This document shows, one piece after another, positions 1 through 6,603 of a stretch of DNA of 7,741 bases. The stretch is from Acidimicrobiia bacterium (GTDB taxonomy: Bacteria; Actinomycetota; Acidimicrobiia; IMCC26256; BP-133). The notes below the pieces were generated by a model. The model had not been told where the DNA came from and did not search any database. It worked only from the letters and a program-made list of their open reading frames with translations. The DNA lies in assembly GCA_025923175.1 (NCBI GenBank), contig JAICGL010000180.1, positions 1-7,741 of the forward strand. Reading direction: 5' to 3'. Every line of letters starts with the position of its first letter. The stretch's first letter is position 1. The translations under genes were made by a program, and so were the position numbers.

Positions 1-413
1 ACCTGTGGCACTGCGACCGCCTCGGCCGGTACTCGATGTACTCGTCCGGTATCAGCGGCGAGAACTACTTGCGCGGCGTGCAGGCAGCCGACGCTCAGGG
101 CGTGCTGCGCTTCACCAGCGTCTTCCCCGGGGCGTACGACGGCCGCTGGCCCCACATCCACTTCCATGTCTTCGACTCGCAGAGCCAGGCCACCAACGGC
201 CGCAACGCCCGGGTGACGAGCCAGATCGCCCTCCCCGAGTCGACCTGCGAGCAGGCGTACGGCGCATCGGGCTACGAGAACAGCGCCCGCAACATCGAGC
301 GGACCTCGCTCGACTCCGACATGGTCTTCCGCGACGGTGTCGACCTGCAGATGGCCACCGTCACCGGGTCGAACTCGGCCGGCTACACGGCCAAGCTGAC
401 GGTCGGCGTCTAG
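1..413 (+). CDS. Intradiol ring-cleavage dioxygenase, C-terminal part (5' end outside window)
   Basis: This is the C-terminal 136 codons of an intradiol dioxygenase-like protein, read in the frame that starts at base 3. The family uses non-haem Fe(III) to cleave catechol-type rings between the two hydroxyls; iron is held by two Tyr and two His. The fragment opens with LWHCDRLGRYSMY, the usual WHCD..G.YS region carrying the first Tyr, followed by NYLRGVQ. Then comes FPGAYDGRWPHIHF, with the second Tyr at 135-137 and the His pair at 153-155 and 159-161, so all four expected ligands appear present. The tail (TSLDSDMVF.DGV.LQMATVTG) matches actinobacterial proteins annotated as intradiol dioxygenases or protocatechuate 3,4-dioxygenase beta-like proteins. 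Many of these are exported, but the N-terminus is not visible. The real aromatic substrate cannot be told from the fragment. An ATG at 36 is internal, since homology continues upstream of it. The gene ends in a TAG shared with the convergent gene. Confidence 0.88.
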   Translation, partial: LWHCDRLGRYSMYSSGISGENYLRGVQAADAQGVLRFTSVFPGAYDGRWPHIHFHVFDSQSQATNGRNARVTSQIALPESTCEQAYGASGYENSARNIERTSLDSDMVFRDGVDLQMATVTGSNSAGYTAKLTVGV

Positions 414-420
414 CCGACCG
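400..420. terminator. Bidirectional terminator-like hairpin over both convergent stop codons
   Basis: Bases 400-407 (cggtcggc) and 413-420 (gccgaccg) are perfect inverted complements, giving an 8-bp GC-rich stem with a 5-base loop (gtcta). The + strand stop TAG (411-413) and the minus strand stop TAG (410-412) both lie in or at the edge of the loop. No T-tract follows the stem on either strand, so it is not a classical E. coli type intrinsic terminator. Actinobacteria often have hairpins without a U-tail, and its exact place between convergent genes supports a termination or 3'-end protection role. The function is inferred; the inverted repeat is directly seen. Confidence 0.6.
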
Positions 421-1918
421 GCTGCCAGGCGGGCATCCCCGGCACGGCCGGGAGTGGCGGCACGGCGGGGAGCGCCGGAAGAGCCGGAGGTGCCGGCGTC
501 TCCGGCCGACCGGGCGGCCCGGCACACACCACCAGCGCGCACACTTCCTGAGGTGCACGTACCTCGGGCCCTTCCCGGTGGGCAACCGTGCCCGCCTCCG
601 GCGAGGGCTGCACGGCGGAGACGTTGAGCGCCAGGTCGATGGCGAAACTTCCCTCCTGGAACTTCCCGCCGCCGTACCCGAGGTATGTCGGATTGGAGAT
701 GCTCAGGTAGACGCCCTGGGCGCCGAATCCGCCGAGCAGGCGCACGAAGATGAAGCCCTGGCCAGGGCCGTATGGCGCCGTCTCCGCCGACATCACAGCG
801 TCGTTCAAGGCGGTGTCGGTGCTGTACGCGGCGTAGGTGTTGTCACGGGCGAAGGCCTTGGCGTCCCCATAGGCGAAGACCCCGCCGATGGCATCGACGA
901 TCCAGTACCCCTTGCCGGTCGGCGTCGGGGCGATGGTGGTGACGGGGTACTTGGGCGGCAACGACGCCGCCGACCCGAAGAAGGCGGCGTCGCCGAAGGT
1001 GTGGACACCGCCTTGCGAGTCGAGCATCCAGTAGCCCAGGGCACTCGGAGTGGCGGCGATGCCGATGACGTCGACGTCGGGCCCGAGGGTTCCGGCGGCC
1101 GACCCGAAGTAGCCAGCGTCGCCCATGGCGCGCACGCCGCCCTTCTGGGTGACGATCCAGTAGCCCTTGCCGGTCGGTGTCGTATCGAACGAAATGGCGT
1201 ACTCGCCAGGCGCCAGGGACGGCGACCCGACGTCGGCGGCGTCGCCGAAGCGGTGCACTCGTCCCGCCGCCTCCATGAGCCAGTAGCCCTCGCCCGACGG
1301 TGTCGTGGCGATCCCCAGCACAGGACTCTGGATGGCAACGTTGCTCAGGTCGCCGTGAGTCTGGGCGTCGCCATAGGTCAGCACTTCGCCGAACGCCCCG
1401 GCGATGTAGATCCCGACCGTTCCGTCGCCCGAGAGGCCTGAGAACCACCCACCCGACATGCCGTCATGGGCCACCTTCAGGGTGGCCGTGCTCTGCCCCG
1501 GGCGCAGCGGTGCGAACGTCACGTCGACCCGGCAGGTCGCGTGCGGAAGGAGGACCGTGTCGGGGCAGTCGGTCACCGCCGAGAAGGCTGACCTTCCGCC
1601 GTCGTCGTCGACGCCGTACAGACCCTGGGAGCCCGGCTCGAGGGTCACCTCGCCCATCGACAGTGGCAGGACGCCGGTGTTGCGGAAAACCCATGTGTGG
1701 GCGGCGCTGCGGGTTCCGATCCGCTGCGGTCCGAAGCCCGGTGCGTCCTGAGAGGCCTCGACGGCGGGGTCGTTGGGCGAGATTGGCAGCATGCCGGCCC
1801 GGGCCGGTGGCCCGGCGACCGCGATGGCGGCGAGGGCCAAGCAGAGGCCGACGAGGAAGGTGACGAACCCGGAGACGTGTCGCCCCGGGATTCGCCCAGT
1901 GGCGCACCGATGGTTCAC
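410..1918 (-). CDS. Secreted protein: ASH/HYDIN-like domain plus beta-propeller-type repeats and Pro/Ala-rich tail
   Basis: The 502-aa product is probably exported. Residues 1-41 form a long signal peptide: Arg-containing N-region, hydrophobic FLVGLCLALAAIAVAG, and an A-R-A cleavage site before Gly42. Residues about 50-155 resemble an ASH/HYDIN or choice-of-anchor type immunoglobulin fold (F.NTG..PL...V.L, C118 and C129 as a possible disulfide, then V.F.P...G...A.L.V). Residues about 169-388 hold five repeats of roughly 42 aa (GYW......GGV..FGDA..FGS). Residues 389-435 may be a degenerate blade. The C-terminus is low complexity, rich in Pro and Ala (PALPAVPPLPAVPG). The start is GTG at 1918; no other usable start lies between it and the preceding stop 48 bases upstream, and no clear Shine-Dalgarno is seen. 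No catalytic residues are recognisable; a surface or matrix binding role is a guess. It is the last gene of the minus-strand run. Confidence 0.85.
   Translation of the reverse strand: MNHRCATGRIPGRHVSGFVTFLVGLCLALAAIAVAGPPARAGMLPISPNDPAVEASQDAPGFGPQRIGTRSAAHTWVFRNTGVLPLSMGEVTLEPGSQGLYGVDDDGGRSAFSAVTDCPDTVLLPHATCRVDVTFAPLRPGQSTATLKVAHDGMSGGWFSGLSGDGTVGIYIAGAFGEVLTYGDAQTHGDLSNVAIQSPVLGIATTPSGEGYWLMEAAGRVHRFGDAADVGSPSLAPGEYAISFDTTPTGKGYWIVTQKGGVRAMGDAGYFGSAAGTLGPDVDVIGIAATPSALGYWMLDSQGGVHTFGDAAFFGSAASLPPKYPVTTIAPTPTGKGYWIVDAIGGVFAYGDAKAFARDNTYAAYSTDTALNDAVMSAETAPYGPGQGFIFVRLLGGFGAQGVYLSISNPTYLGYGGGKFQEGSFAIDLALNVSAVQPSPEAGTVAHREGPEVRAPQEVCALVVCAGPPGRPETPAPPALPALPAVPPLPAVPGMPAWQPVG
755..1414 (-). 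repeat. Five tandem ~42-aa propeller-type repeats within the secreted protein
   Basis: Repeat units in the protein begin at residues 169, 211, 252, 295 and 337. The shared pattern is G-Y-W, five or six variable residues, G-G/R-V, two residues, F/Y/M-G-D-A, then often F-G-S, ending in T/A-P-S/T-G/A. Spacing is 41 to 43 residues; the last unit is longer and lacks the FGS segment. At DNA level, 896-927 and 1151-1182 match at 30 of 32 bases (differences at the 13th and 28th positions), which suggests recent duplication or gene conversion between units. The repeat pattern is seen directly; the propeller fold is inferred from repeat length and composition. Confidence 0.75.
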
Positions 1919-1966
1919 GCCGAGTGATTCGACGATTCGCCGTGTTTTCCCTACATGCCCGTTTTG

Positions 1967-2365
1967 TCAGTCGGCGAGGAGTGCGGCGATGCGCTCCAAG
2001 ATGATTCGCAGCGGCGTGCCCGAACCGAAGACGGCCGACACGCCCATGCCCGCCAGGGCAGGTTCGTCCGACGGCGGGATCGTGCCGCCGATCACCACCG
2101 GGATGCCCTCCACCCCCGCCTCGGACAGACCATCGAGCACCCTACGGCACTCGTCCAGATGGTTGCCGGACAAGGAAGACAGGCCGACGAGGCTCGGATC
2201 CTCCTGGATCACGGCGGTGACCAGCTGGTCGGGTGTGGCGTGGCCGAGGTACACGACCTCCATGCCGGCGTCCCGCAGGGCGTGGGCCACGACGATGACG
2301 CCCCGCCAGTGGGCGTCCATCCCCAGTTTGGCCACGACGGCCTTACCGGAGAGGGCGGCTACCAC
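1967..2365 (-). CDS. B12-dependent acyl-CoA mutase, small (cobalamin-binding) subunit
   Basis: This 132-aa protein is a stand-alone B12-binding domain of the methylmalonyl-CoA mutase C-terminal type. It has the base-off/His-on signature D17-x-H19-x-x-G22 (DAHWRG), where His19 is expected to ligate cobalt in place of the dimethylbenzimidazole, with Lys13 and Asp17 as the supporting residues. It also has the S-x-L segment (GLSSLSG, 61-67) and the GG motif (IGGTIP, 92-97). The length is that of separate small subunits such as those of isobutyryl-CoA mutase or archaeal-type mutases (about 130-145 aa). The start is GTG at 2365, inside the last codons of the large-subunit gene; the 7-base overlap points to translational coupling and equal subunit supply. 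No Shine-Dalgarno is visible, which fits re-initiation. The B12 machinery looks intact even though the partner's active site is unusual. The substrate is set by the large subunit and is unknown. Confidence 0.9.
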   Translation of the reverse strand: MVAALSGKAVVAKLGMDAHWRGVIVVAHALRDAGMEVVYLGHATPDQLVTAVIQEDPSLVGLSSLSGNHLDECRRVLDGLSEAGVEGIPVVIGGTIPPSDEPALAGMGVSAVFGSGTPLRIILERIAALLAD

Positions 2366-3981
2366 AGCGGGAACTGCCAGCGGCCGAGGCTGTCCCGCAG
2401 GACGGTCCCGATCTCGCCGACGGTGGCGTCGGCGGCCACGGCGTCGCCGATCGGGCCCATCAGGTTCCCGGCGCCGCCGGCTGCGGCCGCGACCGTCTCC
2501 AACGCTCCGGCCACCGCGCGCTCGTCCCGGCGGGCCCGGACCGCCTCGATCCGGCGCCGCTGCGCGTCGAGCGCCCCGGGCGGCAGCTGGAACGGCTCGA
2601 CGGGCTCCTCGGCGCCGGCGCCGTCGTCGAGGCCGGCGTTGATCCCCACCACCCGGCGGCGCCCGTCCTCCAGGGCCTGCTGGTCGGCGAAGGCCCGCTT
2701 GGACAACTCACGGTGGACCCAGGCCTCCTCGGTTGCCGACACCAGCCCGCCCATGCGTTCGATGCGGTCGACCAGTGCTCCGGCCCGTTCCTCCATGGCA
2801 TCGGTCAGGTGCTCCACCAGGTAGCTGCCCCCGAGCGGGTCGACGCTGTTGCCCACGCCCGTCTCCCAGAGGAGGACGTGCTGCGTGTGCAGCGCGATCA
2901 GTGCCGCGTGCTCGCCCGGAATCGACAGCGCCTCGTCGTACCCGTCGACGTGGAGCGACTGCGTGCCGCCCAGCACCGCCGACAGCGCCTGGATCGCGCT
3001 GCGGGCGATGTTCAGGTGCGGGAGACGGGCGGTCATCGTCACGCCCGACGTCTGCACGTGGAATCGGAACTTCTGGGCCGCCGTGTCCTCCACGCCGAGG
3101 TCGTCGTGCACGAACCGGGCCCACATCCGCCGGGCGGCCCGGAACTTGGCGATCTCCTCGAAGAAGTCGGTGTGGGCGTCGAGGAAGAACGAGATCTTCG
3201 GCAGCGCCGCTTCCGGAGCCAGGCCCCGGCCGATCAGCTCCCGGGCCGCAGCCCGGCCGTGGGCCAGGGTGAGGGCCAGTTCCAACGGCGCGTCGGCGCC
3301 GGCCTCCCGGTAGTTGTAACCGGTGACGCTGATCGGGTTCCACCGGGGCAGCTCCCGGATGCAAAACTCCGCCACGTCGCACTCGACCCGGAACGACGCC
3401 GCCGGCGGTAGCGCCTCGGGGGCGATCGTGATGGCCGTCTCCATGAGGAAGTCGTTCTGGCTCGTGCCCGCCAGCGTCGCCCGCTGGTATCCCCGCCGCT
3501 CGGCGGCGGCCAGGAACATGGCCAGGTGCGGGGCCGCCCCGACCGGCTGCGACGACACCAGTGACACGCTCACCTGATCGAGGGGGATCCCGGCGAAGAG
3601 ATCGTGGAAGTCGTCGACGACGTCGACGGCCACGCCGCCCCGCCCGACGTCGGACGCCGCGACGGGGTCGTCGGACCCGACCGCCCGCAGGCTGGGATAG
3701 TCGAAGACGCCGTTGATGCCGGTGGCGCCCCGGTCGAGCAGCATCCGGTACCGCTTGTTGGTGTCGGCGGCGGTGGCGAAGCCGGCCAGCTGGCGGATCG
3801 TCCACGGCCGGGTGCGGTACATCCCGGCGTGGATGCCCCGGGTGAAGGGGAATTCGCCGGGCCGGCCGAGGCGCTCCTCGAGGCCCGGTGCGACGTCGTC
3901 GGGCCCGGCTGCGGGCGGTAGCGGGATCCCGGAAGCGGTTGTCGGCTCCTCCCCTGGATCACTCATCGGGGGATCACTCAT
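2359..3981 (-). CDS. B12-dependent acyl-CoA mutase, large (catalytic) subunit, substrate unassigned
   Basis: The 540-aa protein is the TIM-barrel substrate-binding subunit of the methylmalonyl-CoA mutase family; about 540-560 aa is normal when the B12 domain is separate. Landmarks: PWTIRQLAGFATAADTNKRYR (59-79, key residues TIRQ and AGF), LFAGIPLDQVSVS (128-140), GT.QND (172-177), RWNPISVTGYNYREAGA (213-229), FFEEIAKFRAARRMWA (273-288), Q310 in HVQTSG, and LGGTQSLH (337-344). Compared with P. shermanii mutase recalled from memory, Tyr89 is Leu65, Arg207 is Thr185, and His244 is Asn223, while Gln197 (Q175), Tyr243 (Y222) and Gln330 (Q310) are kept. Loss of the carboxylate-binding Tyr/Arg argues against methylmalonyl-CoA as substrate. 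The start at 3981 is the ATG of an ATGA overlap with the rhomboid stop, after a weak GGTGG. The open frame continues upstream, but only as a shadow of other genes. A second in-frame ATG at 3966 comes from a tandem duplication. Related families include isobutyryl-, 2-hydroxyisobutyryl- and pivalyl-CoA mutases. Confidence 0.9.
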   Translation of the reverse strand: MSDPPMSDPGEEPTTASGIPLPPAAGPDDVAPGLEERLGRPGEFPFTRGIHAGMYRTRPWTIRQLAGFATAADTNKRYRMLLDRGATGINGVFDYPSLRAVGSDDPVAASDVGRGGVAVDVVDDFHDLFAGIPLDQVSVSLVSSQPVGAAPHLAMFLAAAERRGYQRATLAGTSQNDFLMETAITIAPEALPPAASFRVECDVAEFCIRELPRWNPISVTGYNYREAGADAPLELALTLAHGRAAARELIGRGLAPEAALPKISFFLDAHTDFFEEIAKFRAARRMWARFVHDDLGVEDTAAQKFRFHVQTSGVTMTARLPHLNIARSAIQALSAVLGGTQSLHVDGYDEALSIPGEHAALIALHTQHVLLWETGVGNSVDPLGGSYLVEHLTDAMEERAGALVDRIERMGGLVSATEEAWVHRELSKRAFADQQALEDGRRRVVGINAGLDDGAGAEEPVEPFQLPPGALDAQRRRIEAVRARRDERAVAGALETVAAAAGGAGNLMGPIGDAVAADATVGEIGTVLRDSLGRWQFPLW

Positions 3982-3985
3982 CGGG
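3956..3985 (-). repeat. Exact 15-bp tandem duplication spanning the mutase start codon
   Basis: The 15-mer ggatcactcatcggg occurs twice back to back (3956-3970 and 3971-3985, + strand). Read on the coding strand, each copy contains an ATG, so the mutase begins MSDPPMSDPG with two in-frame potential starts 15 bases apart. Only the upstream ATG overlaps the rhomboid stop codon (ATGA) and has GGTGG before it; the downstream ATG is preceded by a C-run. Fifteen bases is a multiple of three, so the frame is kept. Confidence 0.92.
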
Positions 3986-4820
3986 CCACCAGCGCCGAGC
4001 CCGTCACCGCCAGGGCCGAGATGATGGCGGCGACGAGCACCCCGTCGATGACCGACCGGCGGGTGGTCTCCAGCCGGAGCATGAAGGCGCCGACCAGGAA
4101 GCCGCCGACCATGCCGCCGACGTGCCCACCGATGGAGATGCCCGGCACGACGAAGGTGAGCACGAGGTTGACGACGAGGAGGCCGCCCACGCCGCTCTGC
4201 CACACGTTGATGCCCCGCTGGTGGAGGCCGATGGCGGCGGCGGCCACGAGACCGAACACGGCGCCGGATGCGCCGCCGGTGAAGGCGTGGGGCGACAGCG
4301 CCAGCGCGCCGAACGACCCGGTGAGCAGCGACGCCAGGTAGAGCCCGGTGAACCGGAGCGGCCCCAGCGCCGGCTCCAGCATCTCTCCGAACCGGTACAG
4401 GATGACCAGGTTGAAGGCGAGGTGGATCAGCCCGAAGTGGACGAACCCGGAGGTCACCAGCCGGTACAGCTGCCACCAGTCGCCGTACTCGATGTCCGGC
4501 CCGAACAGGGCCAGATCGCCCTGCAGGCGCCCTCGCCCGCCGCCGAGATCGCCGCCGGCGCTCATCACGGTGAGCACGAACACCACGACGTTGAGGACGA
4601 TGATCCCCTTGGTGACGGGCGGGACGGCGGCCCAACCGCTCGCCCGCTGGGGCATCCGCTGCTGCTGCGATGGACCGGCGGCCCGTACACACTCGAAGCA
4701 GTGCGCCCCCACTGGAGCGTCCCGCAGGCACGTGGGGCAGGCCGGCCGCCCGCACCGCGTACAGGTGCGCCCGGTGGGCCGGTCCTTGTGATGGAAGCAG
4801 GTGGTGGCGTCGACAGCCAA
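3978..4820 (-). CDS. Rhomboid-family intramembrane serine protease with Cys-rich N-terminal zinc-finger-like domain
   Basis: The 280-aa protein has a cytosolic Cys/His-rich N-terminus (C8, H10, H11, C20xxC23, C28xxC31, H40, C41xxC44), probably a B-box or zinc-ribbon-like fold, then a rhomboid core of about six membrane segments starting at residue 70. The catalytic Ser is S185 in GGASG and the catalytic His is H233 in GISIGGHVGG. HLAFN (133-137) supplies the conserved His and Asn of the oxyanion region, so the protease should be active. Rhomboids cut membrane proteins within or near the bilayer; the substrate here is unknown. This zinc-finger-plus-rhomboid layout is common in actinobacteria. 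The start is assigned to TTG at 4820, five bases after the asnS stop, because the Cys motif begins just after it and no ATG or GTG is available nearby; the next candidate (GTG at residue 37) would remove most of the Cys motif. The stop overlaps the mutase start (ATGA). Confidence 0.88.
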   Translation of the reverse strand: MAVDATTCFHHKDRPTGRTCTRCGRPACPTCLRDAPVGAHCFECVRAAGPSQQQRMPQRASGWAAVPPVTKGIIVLNVVVFVLTVMSAGGDLGGGRGRLQGDLALFGPDIEYGDWWQLYRLVTSGFVHFGLIHLAFNLVILYRFGEMLEPALGPLRFTGLYLASLLTGSFGALALSPHAFTGGASGAVFGLVAAAAIGLHQRGINVWQSGVGGLLVVNLVLTFVVPGISIGGHVGGMVGGFLVGAFMLRLETTRRSVIDGVLVAAIISALAVTGSALVAR

Positions 4821-4825
4821 CGAGC

Positions 4826-6221
<1,396 letters not shown>

Positions 6222-6229
<8 letters not shown>

Positions 6230-6581
6230 CCGTCAGCTGGCCCTTCAGGACGTTATGGATCTTGCAGTTGAAGGAGTACTGCCCGGGTGGCAGCGTCTCG
6301 ACGTTGGCCACGTCCTTGAAGGTGTAGGGCGGGACGATGTCCGAGTCGAACCTCGGGGTCACGCCCTCCGGGACGGTTTCGGTGAAGGAGTGGCCGGGCC
6401 CCGCCGTCGGGTCGGTGTCGACGAAGCGGATCCGCTCTCCCTGCTTGATGCTGACGGCGCTCGACGGGAAGTAGTCCCGCAGAACGGCGAACACGTGGTG
6501 CTCGGGCACGGGCCCGGCCGCCTGCACCGGCGGGACAGGGCCCAGAAGCATCAGCACGGTGGCAAACGCAGCAAGCAGCAA
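6222..6581 (-). CDS. Exported cupredoxin-domain (plastocyanin/azurin-like) protein
   Basis: This is a 119-aa small blue-copper-type protein. Residues 1-22 are a hydrophobic export signal (MLLAAFATVLMLLGP... ending VQAAG), followed by one cupredoxin beta-barrel. Likely copper ligands are His64 in GHSFTE, Cys106 and His109 in FNCKIHNVLKG. The usual pattern is C-x-x-H-x-x-M; here the last position is Leu112, so the axial Met seems replaced. The domain probably carries electrons or binds copper outside the membrane. The start is TTG at 6581, chosen because GGAGG lies 7 bases upstream and the signal peptide begins there. With this start the N-region has no Lys or Arg, which is atypical; the open frame upstream encodes RRKIPGGGRS, but offers only a rare ATT (6602) as start. 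It lies 22 bases after the acyl-CoA synthetase gene and overlaps asnS by 8 bases. Its physiological partner is unknown. Confidence 0.82.
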
Positions 6582-6586
6582 AGATC

Positions 6587-6596
6587 TCCCTCCCCC
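6587..6596 (-). promoter_or_regulatory. Strong Shine-Dalgarno for the cupredoxin gene
   Basis: The coding strand reads GGGGGAGGGA here, with GGAGG at 6593-6589 and 7 bases before the TTG at 6581. It is the clearest ribosome-binding site in the window and the main reason for choosing this TTG start. It sits in the 22-base gap after the acyl-CoA synthetase stop (TAA, 6606-6604). Confidence 0.7.
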
Positions 6597-6603
6597 AGGA
6601 ATC

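Noticed and set aside
5..1441. Long + strand open frame (478 codons) across the secreted-protein gene
   Set aside because: The translation is Arg/Gly/Asp-rich with no recognisable domain and is antisense to a well supported gene; GC-rich DNA commonly leaves such frames open.
1919..1966. Promoter or terminator in the 48-base gap before the secreted-protein gene
   Set aside because: There is a near-repeat of gattcg, but no convincing -10/-35 pair, no stable inverted repeat and no T-tract.
3669..3710. Val101 in FDYPSLRAVGSDDP as the replacement of mutase Tyr89
   Set aside because: Counting from Gln197 in the QND motif puts Tyr89 in TIRQY, not in the RGYDSD segment, so the matching residue here is Leu65.
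3982..4755. Upstream extension of the mutase open frame, which would make a 798-aa protein
   Set aside because: The extra 258 residues are Arg/Pro-rich out-of-frame translation of the rhomboid gene. Mutase homology starts near the ATG at 3981, which forms an ATGA overlap.
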